Of a DNA stretch of 64,000 nucleotides, positions 18,883 through 29,041 are shown piece after piece (position 1 is the stretch's first letter; each line of letters begins with the position of its first letter). The stretch lies in assembly GCF_000423305.1 (NCBI RefSeq), contig NZ_KE383999.1, forward strand, positions 62,001 through 126,000, in the 5' to 3' direction. This stretch comes from Legionella moravica DSM 19234 (GTDB lineage: Bacteria; Pseudomonadota; Gammaproteobacteria; Legionellales; Legionellaceae). The position numbers were made by a program, and so were the translations under genes. The notes under the pieces were generated by a model. That model was given only the letters and a program-made list of their open reading frames with translations, did no database searches and had not been told where the DNA came from.

Positions 18883-20164
18883 CCCGTCAAGTGAGTGGGA
18901 TTTAAACCAGTGGTTACTTAATCTGGAATCCCGTCATAATCAGGAAATCCAATTGGGTTTAACACGAATCAGGGCAGTAGCAAAAGAATTAGATCTGCTT
19001 GCCCTGGATTGTAAAATAATTACTGTGGCGGGTACTAATGGTAAAGGCTCTACAGTATCTGCTCTTGAAACAATATACCATACCGCCGGATATCGGGTTG
19101 GGGCATACACCTCCCCGCATCTTATTCAGTTTAATGAACGTATTCGAGTCAATTTAAAGCCTATAGCGGATAAGGACTTGTGTCATGCATTTCAGGTTAT
19201 AGAACAGGGACGCGGTGACGTTCATCTGACCTATTTTGAAATGACGACATTGGCTGCATTATGGTATTTCAAAAATCAACATCTTGACGTGCTGATTCTT
19301 GAGGTGGGATTGGGCGGTCGACTGGACGCGACAAATATTATTGATACAGACTTAGCAATTATTACGACTATTGACTACGATCATCAGGAGTTTTTGGGTA
19401 CCACTCTGGAAGCCATAGGCAATGAAAAAGCCGGTATTTTGCGATTGAAAAAACCATTTATTTATGCAGATATAAATCCTCCCGCAAGCATTCTTCATGT
19501 GGCAAAAGACCTTGATTCACCGAGTTTTTTGTATTCAAGGAATTTTTCATTTCAGCTTCATGAGTCGAATTGGAGCCATGATTTTGAAGGCAGAACGATC
19601 TCTGATCTGCCAATACCTTGCATACAATTAAAATCTGCTTCCGCTGCTATTAGCGCCTGTTTATTGCTGGAAGAGGAAGTACCTGTATCAAGTGAACATT
19701 ATCGTGCGGCAATGAAGTCTTTGTTTTTGCCAGGAAGATTGCAGCTGTGCAAAAGGGGTGATGTAACTGTATTATACGATGTATCGCATAATCGCCAATC
19801 TGCCCGTCTCTTGGCAGAGCGAGTCAAACACTTGAAAAACAAAAGTAAGGTACATGCAGTATTTTCCGCATTGAGAGATAAAGATATTTTTGGTTTAATT
19901 ATTCCTCTAAGGGATTGTGTTGATCGATGGTATCCTGCACAATTAGATAACAAAAGAGCTGCCAGCGCAGATTTTCTGTTGGCGCAATTCAAGGGGGCAG
20001 AAATTGGTGCAGATTTATGCTATAATTCCCCGCTTCTTGCTTTTGAGCAGGCTTGGAATAATGCTGAAGCTGGAGATTTAATTGTGGTTTATGGTTCATT
20101 TTTTACGGTTAGTCAGGTAATGGCTGCCCAGCATAACACTTTGGAGCAGAAGGAGAGTCAATGA
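18875..20164 (+). CDS. folC: Dihydrofolate synthase / folylpolyglutamate synthase
   Basis: 429 residues. The start is TTG at 18875, overlapping the accD stop by 8 bases; no better ATG lies before the conserved region. Mur-ligase-like ATP site [13 protein letters not shown] at about residues 52-64, then [24 protein letters not shown] and DYDHQEFLG. The C-terminal domain contains [12 protein letters not shown]. It attaches glutamate to dihydropteroate and to folates. Confidence 0.95.
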   Translation: MPSPSSEWDLNQWLLNLESRHNQEIQLGLTRIRAVAKELDLLALDCKIITVAGTNGKGSTVSALETIYHTAGYRVGAYTSPHLIQFNERIRVNLKPIADKDLCHAFQVIEQGRGDVHLTYFEMTTLAALWYFKNQHLDVLILEVGLGGRLDATNIIDTDLAIITTIDYDHQEFLGTTLEAIGNEKAGILRLKKPFIYADINPPASILHVAKDLDSPSFLYSRNFSFQLHESNWSHDFEGRTISDLPIPCIQLKSASAAISACLLLEEEVPVSSEHYRAAMKSLFLPGRLQLCKRGDVTVLYDVSHNRQSARLLAERVKHLKNKSKVHAVFSALRDKDIFGLIIPLRDCVDRWYPAQLDNKRAASADFLLAQFKGAEIGADLCYNSPLLAFEQAWNNAEAGDLIVVYGSFFTVSQVMAAQHNTLEQKESQ

Positions 20165-20958
20165 AACTGGTAATGGATGAGAAACTGAAACATCGTTTAA
20201 TTGGTTTGGCCGTTATTATTTCATTAGGCGCGATATTTGCACCTGCCGTTTTGAAAAAATCCAGCCAAAATCTTGAAAATAATTACAGTGTTAATATTAA
20301 ATTACCACCAAAACCATTTGTACCTGATGTGGTTTCTACCAATGAGAAGGATGTTTTTAAAACCATCAAGGTCGCTAAAGTCAAAATCCCGGCGGTCTCT
20401 GAAGAGAATCAGCTGTCTGAGTTGGTTCGGGCAGAACCAATTAAATCTGATCTGGTGAATACGAATAAGGCTGTTTCAGTTGCGAGTATAGAACCTGAAC
20501 TTAAATCAGAACCCGTTCAACTTGCATTAAATCAGGCTGCTAAATCCACTGCAAAGCAAACGATAGCGAAACAATCCGTAGCGAAACAAACAGTAGCTGC
20601 AGCTGCCATAAAACATAAAAGCCCTGCACCTGTTGTCGCCACACGCAATAAAGCGATTCCAAAATCGACAAAAGTGCTTTCTGTTGCCAAAGCAAAAAAC
20701 ATCCCTGCAAATAAAAAAGATCTATACGCGCTTCAATTGGCATCTTTTTCCCAAATATCCAATGCACAATCACTGGTAAAACGATTACAAACCAAGGGCT
20801 ATAAAGCGAATTTTATAAAGACTGCCAGCAGGAATGGAGCCGTTTATAAAGTATACGTTGGGCACTCCCCTAGAAAACTGGATGTAATGAAATTAAAAAA
20901 TCAATTAGCTAGTGCCATGCAGCTTAATGGCTTCATTGTGAATACTGGAGTGAGTTAA
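20161..20958 (+). CDS. dedD: DedD-like inner-membrane SPOR-domain protein
   Basis: 265 residues, beginning in an ATGA overlap with folC and with GGAG upstream. A short cytoplasmic start (MDEKLKHRL) precedes one membrane segment (IGLAVIISLGAIFAPAVL). A long Lys/Ala/Val-rich periplasmic linker with repeated AKQ(T/S)(I/V)A units (about residues 125-143) leads to a C-terminal SPOR domain from about residue 184 (YALQLASFSQISNAQSLVKRL). SPOR domains bind denuded glycan strands at the division site. Position between folC and cvpA is that of dedD in E. coli. Confidence 0.9.
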   Translation: MKLVMDEKLKHRLIGLAVIISLGAIFAPAVLKKSSQNLENNYSVNIKLPPKPFVPDVVSTNEKDVFKTIKVAKVKIPAVSEENQLSELVRAEPIKSDLVNTNKAVSVASIEPELKSEPVQLALNQAAKSTAKQTIAKQSVAKQTVAAAAIKHKSPAPVVATRNKAIPKSTKVLSVAKAKNIPANKKDLYALQLASFSQISNAQSLVKRLQTKGYKANFIKTASRNGAVYKVYVGHSPRKLDVMKLKNQLASAMQLNGFIVNTGVS

Positions 20959-20960
20959 CC

Positions 20961-21494
20961 ATGCAATTACAATGGGTTGATATTGCCATCATTTCTGTCA
21001 TTAGTTTATCCGTTTTGACTGGATTATTTCGAGGATTTGTAAAAGAACTCGTCGCATTGTGCGTGTGGGTTCTGGCCATATGGTTAGGAATCAACTATTC
21101 GCAAAGGCTGGATCCCTGGCTTCAATCTTATATACAGGAGCAATCAGCACGGACTGCTATAGCGTTTATTATCATCATGTTTGGCACTTTATTCGTAGGT
21201 GGTGTGATTAATGCCATTCTCAGTTTTATTTTAAAGCGTGCAGGATTAAGTGGTACGGATAGAACCTTGGGCATGGGATTTGGATTTGTACGAGGTGTGT
21301 TTATCGTTGCGCTCCTTATGGTTGCAGTTAAAATGACTTCCTTGCCGTATCAACAGTACTCTAATGATTCAAAGCTTTATGCGCGTTTTGATCCTGTGGT
21401 TTCATTACTCTACGCTCATTTCCCTGAATTTATTAAACAGGTTAAAGCTGTAGATCAAACCGAAAACATTATTGATACAATGCCCACAACTTAA
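20961..21494 (+). CDS. cvpA: CvpA family membrane protein
   Basis: 177 residues with four hydrophobic segments, beginning [26 protein letters not shown], the typical CvpA opening, and containing [14 protein letters not shown]. In E. coli CvpA is needed for colicin V production; its wider role is unclear. It starts 2 bases after dedD and overlaps the convergent nadD by 26 bases at the 3' end. Confidence 0.93.
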   Translation: MQLQWVDIAIISVISLSVLTGLFRGFVKELVALCVWVLAIWLGINYSQRLDPWLQSYIQEQSARTAIAFIIIMFGTLFVGGVINAILSFILKRAGLSGTDRTLGMGFGFVRGVFIVALLMVAVKMTSLPYQQYSNDSKLYARFDPVVSLLYAHFPEFIKQVKAVDQTENIIDTMPTT

Positions 21495-22104
21495 TGTATT
21501 CATAAACTTCTTTGGGTAATTCCTTATTAACATCCAGGTTTTGCTTTAGTTTATTGCGTATGTCAGTTGACGAAATTGCATAATCTCCTGCATCAAAAAA
21601 GCAGATGATTCCTGATTCACTGTTTAATAACTCTTTTTTAGAACAATTTTTGTTAGCTGCAATGAGGTGTGCAAGGGCTTCTGGTACAGGGGTTCTCTTG
21701 TAGTGCTCTCTGTTAATGACCACCAGATTGGCTAGTTCTATAATTTGATTCCATTGATACCATTGAGGCAATGAAAGAAAAGAGTCATATCCAATAATTA
21801 AGCTAATTGATGCGTGTGGATAGTCCTTTCTAAAGCTTTGTAAAGTGTCAACCATATAGGACGGAGAGTCGCGATTGATTTCTCTTAAATCGATACTAAA
21901 CTCTGGCAGTTTTTTTATGGCCAGCTTGAGCATTTCTATTCTTTGTTCATTGCTCGCATGTGCAGGGGGTTTTATTGCCGGTATTTTACAGGGCAGAAAA
22001 TAATAGGAATTAAATTGATAATAATTCTGCAGGGTAATACTTGTTTCGATGTGCCCGTTATGAACCGGATCAAAGGTTCCTCCAAAGATTGCTATACTGT
22101 GCAT
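21469..22104 (-). CDS. nadD: Nicotinate-nucleotide adenylyltransferase
   Basis: 211 residues. The nucleotidyltransferase motif [11 protein letters not shown] lies at residues 8-18, and [12 protein letters not shown] near the C-terminus is the ISST-like motif. It converts nicotinate mononucleotide to deamido-NAD. It overlaps holA by 13 bases, giving the conserved leuS-lptE-holA-nadD series. Confidence 0.96.
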   Translation of the reverse strand: MHSIAIFGGTFDPVHNGHIETSITLQNYYQFNSYYFLPCKIPAIKPPAHASNEQRIEMLKLAIKKLPEFSIDLREINRDSPSYMVDTLQSFRKDYPHASISLIIGYDSFLSLPQWYQWNQIIELANLVVINREHYKRTPVPEALAHLIAANKNCSKKELLNSESGIICFFDAGDYAISSTDIRNKLKQNLDVNKELPKEVYEYIKLWALYQ

Positions 22105-23105
22105 TGCGTTCCCAAACTAAGAGACAGGGTCAGTTTTTCCAGGGAATTCCATACCTGGGTGTTGAGGCTGGATTTGATCTGTTCATCAATAGCTTTACAA
22201 TAACAAAGCAGCTGCTGTAAATGCATCTCATCGAATCGCTTGATGGCTAATTGATATAAATTGACTCGTTGCGCCCAGATTTTTAATTCACTGCAGGCGT
22301 TTTTAATATGTGCTCCAAGTCGAATCAAAGAAGATAGCTGGAGTAATAATCGTATCTCTTGAGTAAGCATCCATAAAATTAATGTTGGTTCAGATTTACT
22401 GTTAACCGCTTGTCTCAGGATTTGGATTGCTTTATCTGCTTGTCCTTGCAGGCATGCATCAACCAGTTCATAAAGAGAATAATCGCACTGATCGAATAAG
22501 TGCTCTAATGCCAATTGATCTGTAATCTGGCTACCCGGAGGGTTGCATAAGGCAATTTTTTCAATTACCTGAGCACAAGCAAGCATATTTCCTTGAGTAT
22601 ATTGGTAAATTAGGTCGGCTATTTGAGGGGTACTATTCAATGAGTTCAATTTAAATTGAGATTGAATCCAGCTTTTCATTGCATCCGAGCTTAATGGATA
22701 GGCTACTACGACCAGAACCTGATTGTGATTGGACAACCAGGTTAATTGTTTTGCTGGAATGTTTGGAGCTCTGATAATAATAAAGCAGCGAGGGTTAATT
22801 GCGTTAAGGTATGCGGTAAGAATTTTTTTTCCTGTAGCATCTATGGATTTTTTATCATAGAGAATATTAAGTAAAATCGTATCGGAAAATAAGGAGTAAC
22901 TGTTTGCTTCTTCCATCACGGTGTTCCAGTCTTCCGAAGATTGAATGGAAATGATTTTTTCATCACAGTCATGCATCGTTTTAATTGATGACTTGATACT
23001 ATTAAGGGAATCCTCAATAAGGTAGTTATCCTGTCCAGTTAATACATAGACTGGGTCAAGTTTTTTCTGGATTTGCTGTTTAAGCAATTGATGTTTTATC
23101 TGCAT
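22092..23105 (-). CDS. holA: DNA polymerase III delta subunit
   Basis: 337 residues from [11 protein letters not shown] (ATG at 23105). An ATG at 23138 would add 11 residues, but the family has only about 20 residues before the first strand, which here is [17 protein letters not shown]. The family pattern continues with [19 protein letters not shown] and IIIRAPNI. The delta subunit opens the beta clamp in the clamp-loader complex. Neither start has a strong ribosome site. Confidence 0.93.
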   Translation of the reverse strand: MQIKHQLLKQQIQKKLDPVYVLTGQDNYLIEDSLNSIKSSIKTMHDCDEKIISIQSSEDWNTVMEEANSYSLFSDTILLNILYDKKSIDATGKKILTAYLNAINPRCFIIIRAPNIPAKQLTWLSNHNQVLVVVAYPLSSDAMKSWIQSQFKLNSLNSTPQIADLIYQYTQGNMLACAQVIEKIALCNPPGSQITDQLALEHLFDQCDYSLYELVDACLQGQADKAIQILRQAVNSKSEPTLILWMLTQEIRLLLQLSSLIRLGAHIKNACSELKIWAQRVNLYQLAIKRFDEMHLQQLLCYCKAIDEQIKSSLNTQVWNSLEKLTLSLSLGTQCTV

Positions 23106-23187
23106 GATATATTTTTTTAATTGTAAGTTTATATCCATCCACCAAAACGCTGTTTGCGATTGTGATTAACTTAACAGAAAGAATCAA

Positions 23188-23673
23188 CTATTTATGGCTA
23201 ATTCGGTTAAGAATTTGGATAACCGTATCTTGATGCATTTCGTTTAATAAAATAGCTTGCTCCTCGTTAGAACCTAGGATTCTGTCATTATTGATAGTGA
23301 GCTGACGAGTGACCATTACTTGTTTTGGGGCTTTAATTATTTGACCTTTCGATGTTTGCAGAGAAAACAGAGTAGTCATTATTAATTGATACTGTCTTGG
23401 ATTGGTGCTGGCACCAATACTGATGATTTGTTGCTGTACATTGGATTTATTAATAATTAGCCAATATTTTGCGGTGGCAGGATCAGGATTGACATCAATT
23501 TTGTATCCTTCCAATTGTGTTTTCATTTTTGAAATTAAATCTTTATCTCCATCCCTGGAGATAATGGATACATTGTTGAGCCACTCTGGAACATCAATTA
23601 TCCCACGCAGATGAAATCCGCAGGCGGTTAAAAGAATGGTCAAAAGCAAGGTGATGCAATATTTTGCTTTCAT
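23188..23673 (-). CDS. lptE: LPS-assembly lipoprotein LptE
   Basis: 161 residues. The ATG at 23673 overlaps the leuS stop by one base (TGATG). Lipoprotein signal peptide with lipobox LTAC, then GFHLRG, the LptE hallmark. LptE plugs the LptD barrel and helps insert lipopolysaccharide in the outer membrane. It lies between leuS and holA as in other gamma-proteobacteria. Confidence 0.95.
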   Translation of the reverse strand: MKAKYCITLLLTILLTACGFHLRGIIDVPEWLNNVSIISRDGDKDLISKMKTQLEGYKIDVNPDPATAKYWLIINKSNVQQQIISIGASTNPRQYQLIMTTLFSLQTSKGQIIKAPKQVMVTRQLTINNDRILGSNEEQAILLNEMHQDTVIQILNRISHK

Positions 23674-26147
23674 CAACCTGCAACCAAATTAATGAGTTGT
23701 CTGTGTGAGACTACTATAGCTTTTTTGATGCTAAGGTTTTCCAGAAAACTTTTGGCATGCAGTTTGGCTGCCTCAATTAATTCATCTTCTGTAGCCTCCG
23801 CACTTGCCGTAAATTGCGCTCTCAGCTTTCCGTTGACCTGAACCACATAATCAACTTCTTCTGTTTTTAACGCACTTTTATCTACTTTTGGCCATGGCGC
23901 ATCAATAATTGCTTTTTCAAAGCCCAGTTGCTGCCAAATATGGTGGCAAATATGGGGTGTTATTGGCGCAAGCAATTTAAGTAAAATGCTCATGCTTGAA
24001 TGGATGAACATTTTATCGTCTTCCGTTTCGATGGTATACGATGAGATTTCGTTAAATAATTTCATGCAACCCGAAACAACGGTATTAAATTGATTTCTCT
24101 CGTAGTCATTATTTGCTTGGGCCAGTATTTGATGAACAACATGTCGTGATTTTTTTAAACGATTTTCAGTGTGTTGCCAATCGATAATGCCATTACCACT
24201 TAAAATAATGTCATTAATATCAATGAATAAATTGATGTGTTGATGAGCAAAAGCCCAAACTCGCTTGAGAAAACGATGCGCGCCTTCAACTGCAGCATCA
24301 GACCATTCTAATGATTGTTCTGGTGGTGCTGCAAACATAACAAAAAGACGGGCTGTATCCGCGCCATAGGTATCTATCAGATGATTGGGATCAACCACAT
24401 TGCCGATGGATTTGGACATTTTATGTCCATCTTTTAATACCATACCTTGGGTTAGCAAGGCTTTAAATGGCTCATCTGAATTAACAAGACCTTCATCACG
24501 CATTAATTTATGAAAAAACCGCGCATAAAGTAAATGCATTACCGCATGCTCGATACCACCGATATATTGATCAACTGGTGTCCAGTACTTGGCTCTATCG
24601 TCAAGCATGGCACTTTCCTGGCCTTTGCAGGCAAAACGAGCGTAATACCAGGAAGATTCTACGAAGGTATCAAAGGTATCAGTTTCCCTAATTGCATCTT
24701 GTCCGCATTTGGGGCAGGATACGTTAACAAATTCAGGGCATTGCGCAAGAGGAGAGCCTGCACCAGTAAACTCTACATTTTCTGGTAATGTGACTGGAAG
24801 CTCCTCTTCCGGAACAGGTACCACGCCACATTGTTCACAGAGTATCATGGGAATAGGAGTTCCCCAGTATCTTTGTCGGGAAACACCCCAGTCACGAAGA
24901 CGGTAATTAATTGTTGCTTTACCTGATTCATGCGTTTCAAGAAACTGGGTGATTGACTCCACAGCCTGAGAAGAATGTAATCCGTCAAATTGTCCTGAGT
25001 TGATTAATGTTCCTTCACCAGTATAAGCTGATTGAGACAGATCATGCTGTTTGTCGTGATCCGGTTTTATCACTTCTATAATCGGAAGTTGGTATTTATG
25101 GGCAAATTCCCAATCTCGTTGATCATGAGCAGGAACAGCCATTACAGCTCCTGAGCCGTATTGCATGAGCACAAAGTTGGCAACCCAGACAGGAATATCT
25201 TTACCCGTGATGGGATGAACCGCAGTCATTCCTGTATCAATCCCACGTTTTTCCATAGTGGCCAGTTCTGCTTCGGCCATTTTTGTTCCCTGGCAACTGT
25301 CTAAAAAGGCTTTAACCTCTTCGTTGTGAGTTGCAGCTTCCTTTGCTAGCGGATGATCGGTTGCCACTGCAAGATACGTTGCGCCCATCAGCGTGTCTGG
25401 TCGAGTCGTATAGATTTTAAGGCGTTTTGGGTAATTATTTACATTGAAATAGATTTCTGTACCAATGGATTTACCGATCCAGTTGCGCTGCATCTGTTTT
25501 ACCTGAGCTGGCCATTCATCAAGAGTATCCAGAGAATTCAGCAATTCATCAGCATAGGACGTAATTTTTATAAACCATTGCGATATTTCTTTTCGTTCTA
25601 CTAGGGCACCGGATCTCCAGCCCCGACCGTCAACCACTTGTTCGTTTGCTAAAACAGTCTGGTCAACTGGATCCCAGTTTACTACGGCATTTTTTTTGTA
25701 GACCAGGCCTTTTTCAAATAATCGAATGAAAAACCATTGTTCCCAGCGATAATATTCAGGATCACAGGTGGTTAATTCTCGTTTCCAGTCATAAGCGTTA
25801 CCCAATCGTAAAAATTGCTCTTTCATTGCGGCAATATTTTTCTTGGTCCATACCGCTGGCGGGATCCCGTTTTTAATTGCGGCATTTTCAGCAGGAAGGC
25901 CGAAGGCATCCCATCCTATAGGCTGAAGGACGTTTTTACCAAGGGCTCGTTGATAACGGGCTATAACATCCCCCAAGGTATAATTGCGAACGTGCCCCAT
26001 GTGCAGGGTTCCGCTGGGATAGGGGAACATAGATAAACAATAAAATTTCTCTTTGTTTAAATCTTCGGTTACATTAAATGATTGTTTTTTATGCCAATAT
26101 TGTTGAGCTTGTTCTTCAACTTCTTGGGGTTTATAGGTATTATCCAT
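23673..26147 (-). CDS. leuS: Leucyl-tRNA synthetase
   Basis: 824 residues, close to the bacterial standard. HIGH signature HMGH at residues 49-52 (PYPSGTLHMGHVRNY); the editing domain includes TTRPDTLMGATYLAV and GTGMTAVHP-like text; KMSKS (HKMSKSIGN) lies near residue 577, and the C-terminal domain has VQVNGKLRAQF. It charges tRNA-Leu and edits mischarged products. Confidence 0.98.
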   Translation of the reverse strand: MDNTYKPQEVEEQAQQYWHKKQSFNVTEDLNKEKFYCLSMFPYPSGTLHMGHVRNYTLGDVIARYQRALGKNVLQPIGWDAFGLPAENAAIKNGIPPAVWTKKNIAAMKEQFLRLGNAYDWKRELTTCDPEYYRWEQWFFIRLFEKGLVYKKNAVVNWDPVDQTVLANEQVVDGRGWRSGALVERKEISQWFIKITSYADELLNSLDTLDEWPAQVKQMQRNWIGKSIGTEIYFNVNNYPKRLKIYTTRPDTLMGATYLAVATDHPLAKEAATHNEEVKAFLDSCQGTKMAEAELATMEKRGIDTGMTAVHPITGKDIPVWVANFVLMQYGSGAVMAVPAHDQRDWEFAHKYQLPIIEVIKPDHDKQHDLSQSAYTGEGTLINSGQFDGLHSSQAVESITQFLETHESGKATINYRLRDWGVSRQRYWGTPIPMILCEQCGVVPVPEEELPVTLPENVEFTGAGSPLAQCPEFVNVSCPKCGQDAIRETDTFDTFVESSWYYARFACKGQESAMLDDRAKYWTPVDQYIGGIEHAVMHLLYARFFHKLMRDEGLVNSDEPFKALLTQGMVLKDGHKMSKSIGNVVDPNHLIDTYGADTARLFVMFAAPPEQSLEWSDAAVEGAHRFLKRVWAFAHQHINLFIDINDIILSGNGIIDWQHTENRLKKSRHVVHQILAQANNDYERNQFNTVVSGCMKLFNEISSYTIETEDDKMFIHSSMSILLKLLAPITPHICHHIWQQLGFEKAIIDAPWPKVDKSALKTEEVDYVVQVNGKLRAQFTASAEATEDELIEAAKLHAKSFLENLSIKKAIVVSHRQLINLVAG

Positions 26148-26212
26148 AGTCCAATTAAATTAGTGACTGTAAAGCGCTTAGAATAACCCCTCTTGTCCTC
26201 GCCAGCAATAGA

Positions 26213-27748
26213 TTATTGCTTAGTTAATCGTCTAACCTGCAAAATCAGTGCAAAAATAAGAATTAATGAGCACAAAAAAAACACTGGATACTCATTCCAA
26301 TGAATCCAGGGTGTAGAGCCTACGGCAGGAAAAATCTCACTTTGTAAAATACCTGAACTAAAGGGTGGAAGGCTATCAAGAACTTCTCCCTGATGATTAA
26401 TTACAGAGGATAAACCATCGTTATTCACTACAACCTGGTATCTTCCAGTAAGCAAAGAAAGCATTTGTGCCATTTGTAACTGTTGATAGCTGGCAAGTGA
26501 GCGTCCAAACCAACCGTTATCGCTAATGGAAATGATCCACTGAGCCATGGGCATCTGCAATCTGACGATATTGGGGTAAGCGATTTCATAACAGATTAAA
26601 CTGGCTATGGGATGATTCGCGACATTGATTAATGGCTGATGTGGTCTTCCTGGAAGGATATTGGGTTCGGGTAAATTCATCCACCGATTAATTGCTACAA
26701 AGGGCTTGGGTATATATTCTCCAAATGGGACAAGGTGATTTTTAACGTGTACCCCTCGTGCCGTTCCAAGGCTTATGATCGAATTATGGTAATGTGTCTC
26801 ATTAGTGTCCGTTGGTTGTAAAATACCAAGAATCAGGGCGCTTTTTGCTTTTAATGCTTTCTCATGAAGACGATCCAAATAATCCTCAAGATAGCTCGCA
26901 GGCAAGGGTATTGCAGACTCTGGCAGAATAATTAATTGTTTTCCCAAAAGCTGTTCAGTTGTTTGTTCGTAATATTTTAAAAGTTTCCAAAATAAATTCT
27001 CATCCCATTTATCACGCATGGACAGGTTGGCTTGAATTACTCCTATAGAAACGGGATCATTTTTAACCTGTGTCCATTGGATGTATTTGCCGGCAGCAGG
27101 AATGATTAGGATCAAGACAAAAGAGCTGAGATAGTAAAAACGCCTGATTGATTGTTCGCGAATTCCAACCGCTAATAGGCAGGCAAGAAAGACACACAGG
27201 AAGCTTAAACCATGAAGGCCAATAATTGGCGCAAGGTATTTAAGCGGGGTATCGATTTGCGTGGTACCGGCGATTAACCAGGGAAAACCGCTGAATATCG
27301 AGGCTCGGATTATTTCGCTAAAACACCATAAAGTACTAAACAACAACAGGGTAAGCAGTTTATAGCGAGGTTGCTCAAGTATTTTATATAACCACATAAC
27401 CAAAGCAGGGAATAATGCCAGGTAGGCGATAAAAGCAAGAGTCGTTATTCCAGCGAGTAGATAGTTTAATTCACCATAATCGTGGATGCTGACAATAACC
27501 CATGATACCCCAAAACCAAAATAACCTAATCCAAAGAGGAAGCCGAGCATAAGACCTTGTTTCCTGGTGCAGTTGAGTGCCACTGAAAACAACAGCGCCA
27601 GACTTATAATAGTGATTCCGGGCATATGGAATGGGGCAAACCCTAACGGGCCCAAGAGACCTGCAAAAAAGACTGAAAGATAAGTCAAATAGTTGTTCTT
27701 TATTGAAGATTCCATTAATAAGGTGTTGGTAAGAGCTACTGGCTTCAT
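26213..27748 (-). CDS. lnt: Apolipoprotein N-acyltransferase
   Basis: 511 residues. Six or so N-terminal membrane segments are followed by a nitrilase-type domain with Glu near residue 277 (LPESAIPL), Lys near 335 (KNHLVPFGEY) and Cys near 387 (SLICYEIAYP), the catalytic triad. It adds the third acyl chain to lipoproteins at the periplasmic face of the inner membrane. The start could also be the ATG at codon 12 (MESSIKNN). It lies 65 bases upstream of leuS. Confidence 0.95.
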   Translation of the reverse strand: MKPVALTNTLLMESSIKNNYLTYLSVFFAGLLGPLGFAPFHMPGITIISLALLFSVALNCTRKQGLMLGFLFGLGYFGFGVSWVIVSIHDYGELNYLLAGITTLAFIAYLALFPALVMWLYKILEQPRYKLLTLLLFSTLWCFSEIIRASIFSGFPWLIAGTTQIDTPLKYLAPIIGLHGLSFLCVFLACLLAVGIREQSIRRFYYLSSFVLILIIPAAGKYIQWTQVKNDPVSIGVIQANLSMRDKWDENLFWKLLKYYEQTTEQLLGKQLIILPESAIPLPASYLEDYLDRLHEKALKAKSALILGILQPTDTNETHYHNSIISLGTARGVHVKNHLVPFGEYIPKPFVAINRWMNLPEPNILPGRPHQPLINVANHPIASLICYEIAYPNIVRLQMPMAQWIISISDNGWFGRSLASYQQLQMAQMLSLLTGRYQVVVNNDGLSSVINHQGEVLDSLPPFSSGILQSEIFPAVGSTPWIHWNEYPVFFLCSLILIFALILQVRRLTKQ

Positions 27749-27943
27749 GAACTAATCATATTGATTAAAGTGGTCAAGATAAATGACTAAGCCATTAAGG
27801 TCAAGTTATATAGAAAAAGAAGAGATATGCCCGGATTATCAACTGAAAATTTATTACGTTCCTGCATGGATTTTTTTGTTCTGTCTATCAAATCAGTTTT
27901 ATTTTGTGTAGGATAATTACGTTTTACAAAGGAGAGGGATTGT

Positions 27944-29032
27944 ATGTACAACGTAATGATTACTGGTGCTGGGAAGATAGGTAGCTTGATTGCTTGTTTA
28001 TTAGCTGATAGCGGGTCTTATCAAGTTCATTTGGCAGATGTGGATTTTAATGGATCTGATGTTAAACGATTATTAGCCGCATTGCCTGAAATAAAAACGG
28101 TTGCTTTGGATGTTAAAGATGAACAATCCACTCGAGCCTATTTAGAAAAACACAATATTATCGCAGTCATTTCTAGTTTACCGTACTTTTTAAATACACA
28201 TGTGGCACTTGCTGCAAAAGCTGCTAAGGCTCATTATTTTGATTTAACCGAAGATACTGCTGTTACCGAAGCGGTTAAAGCTATCGCAGAGAATGCTGAA
28301 ACAGCATTTGTTCCACAATGCGGTTTGGCTCCTGGTTTCATCAGCATCGCGGCAAACACTCTGATGCAGGAATTTGACCAATGCCATCATGCTAAATTGA
28401 GAGTGGGCGCATTGCCTCAGCGAGCTAATAATGCACTTCATTATTCATTAACCTGGTCTACAGATGGGGTGATTAATGAGTACGGAAATCCATGCTACGG
28501 TATCGAAGGCGGCAAAGCTGTTGTGATGGCGCCTCTGGAAGGTTTGGAATCCATACAAATTGACGGTTGTGAATATGAGGCATTCAATACTTCTGGTGGT
28601 CTGGGTAGTTTGGGTGAGCTCTATTCGGGTAAAGTTCAATCCATGAATTATAAGACAATGCGATATCCTGGGCATTGTGAAAAAATGCGCTTATTAATGA
28701 ATGACTTGCGATTAAATGAAGATCGGTCTACTTTAAAACGCATATTGGAACATGCTATTCCCAAAACGTATCAGGACATAGTTATTGTTTATGTGACTGT
28801 TGAAGGAATCAAGCAAGGTGAATTGACTGAAAAAAGTTATGTCAAAAAGGTGTATCCTGAAACCATTCGTGGTTTGGAATGGTCTGCTATTCAAGTAAGT
28901 ACTGCTTCTGGTGTTTGTGCTGTGGTGGATTTGGTATTGGGTCAGGCAAATGAGTATAAAGGATTAATCTTACAGGAACAGTTCCATCTGGATAGGGTTC
29001 TGAATAATCGCTTTGGTCAATACTACGCTTAG
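27944..29032 (+). CDS. Saccharopine dehydrogenase-like NAD(P) oxidoreductase, probable lysine catabolism
   Basis: 362 residues, with AAAGGAGAGGG before the ATG. A Rossmann domain begins MITGAGKIGSLIACLLAD; CGLAPGFISIAANTL is typical of the saccharopine/lysine dehydrogenase group. The size (about 360) matches lysine 6-dehydrogenase-like proteins. The next gene, 9 bases on, encodes an antiquitin-type aldehyde dehydrogenase, which oxidises the aminoadipate semialdehyde that lysine or saccharopine dehydrogenation gives. The two together suggest lysine degradation to alpha-aminoadipate. Whether the substrate is lysine or saccharopine cannot be told from sequence alone. Confidence 0.8.
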   Translation: MYNVMITGAGKIGSLIACLLADSGSYQVHLADVDFNGSDVKRLLAALPEIKTVALDVKDEQSTRAYLEKHNIIAVISSLPYFLNTHVALAAKAAKAHYFDLTEDTAVTEAVKAIAENAETAFVPQCGLAPGFISIAANTLMQEFDQCHHAKLRVGALPQRANNALHYSLTWSTDGVINEYGNPCYGIEGGKAVVMAPLEGLESIQIDGCEYEAFNTSGGLGSLGELYSGKVQSMNYKTMRYPGHCEKMRLLMNDLRLNEDRSTLKRILEHAIPKTYQDIVIVYVTVEGIKQGELTEKSYVKKVYPETIRGLEWSAIQVSTASGVCAVVDLVLGQANEYKGLILQEQFHLDRVLNNRFGQYYA

Positions 29033-29041
29033 GAGCTTTCC

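Noticed and set aside
20661-20720. Lys/Ala/Val-rich tract in the DedD-like gene as a repeat expansion
   Set aside because: The short AKQ-type units are ordinary linker sequence for DedD/FtsN-type proteins, not a tandem DNA repeat of note.
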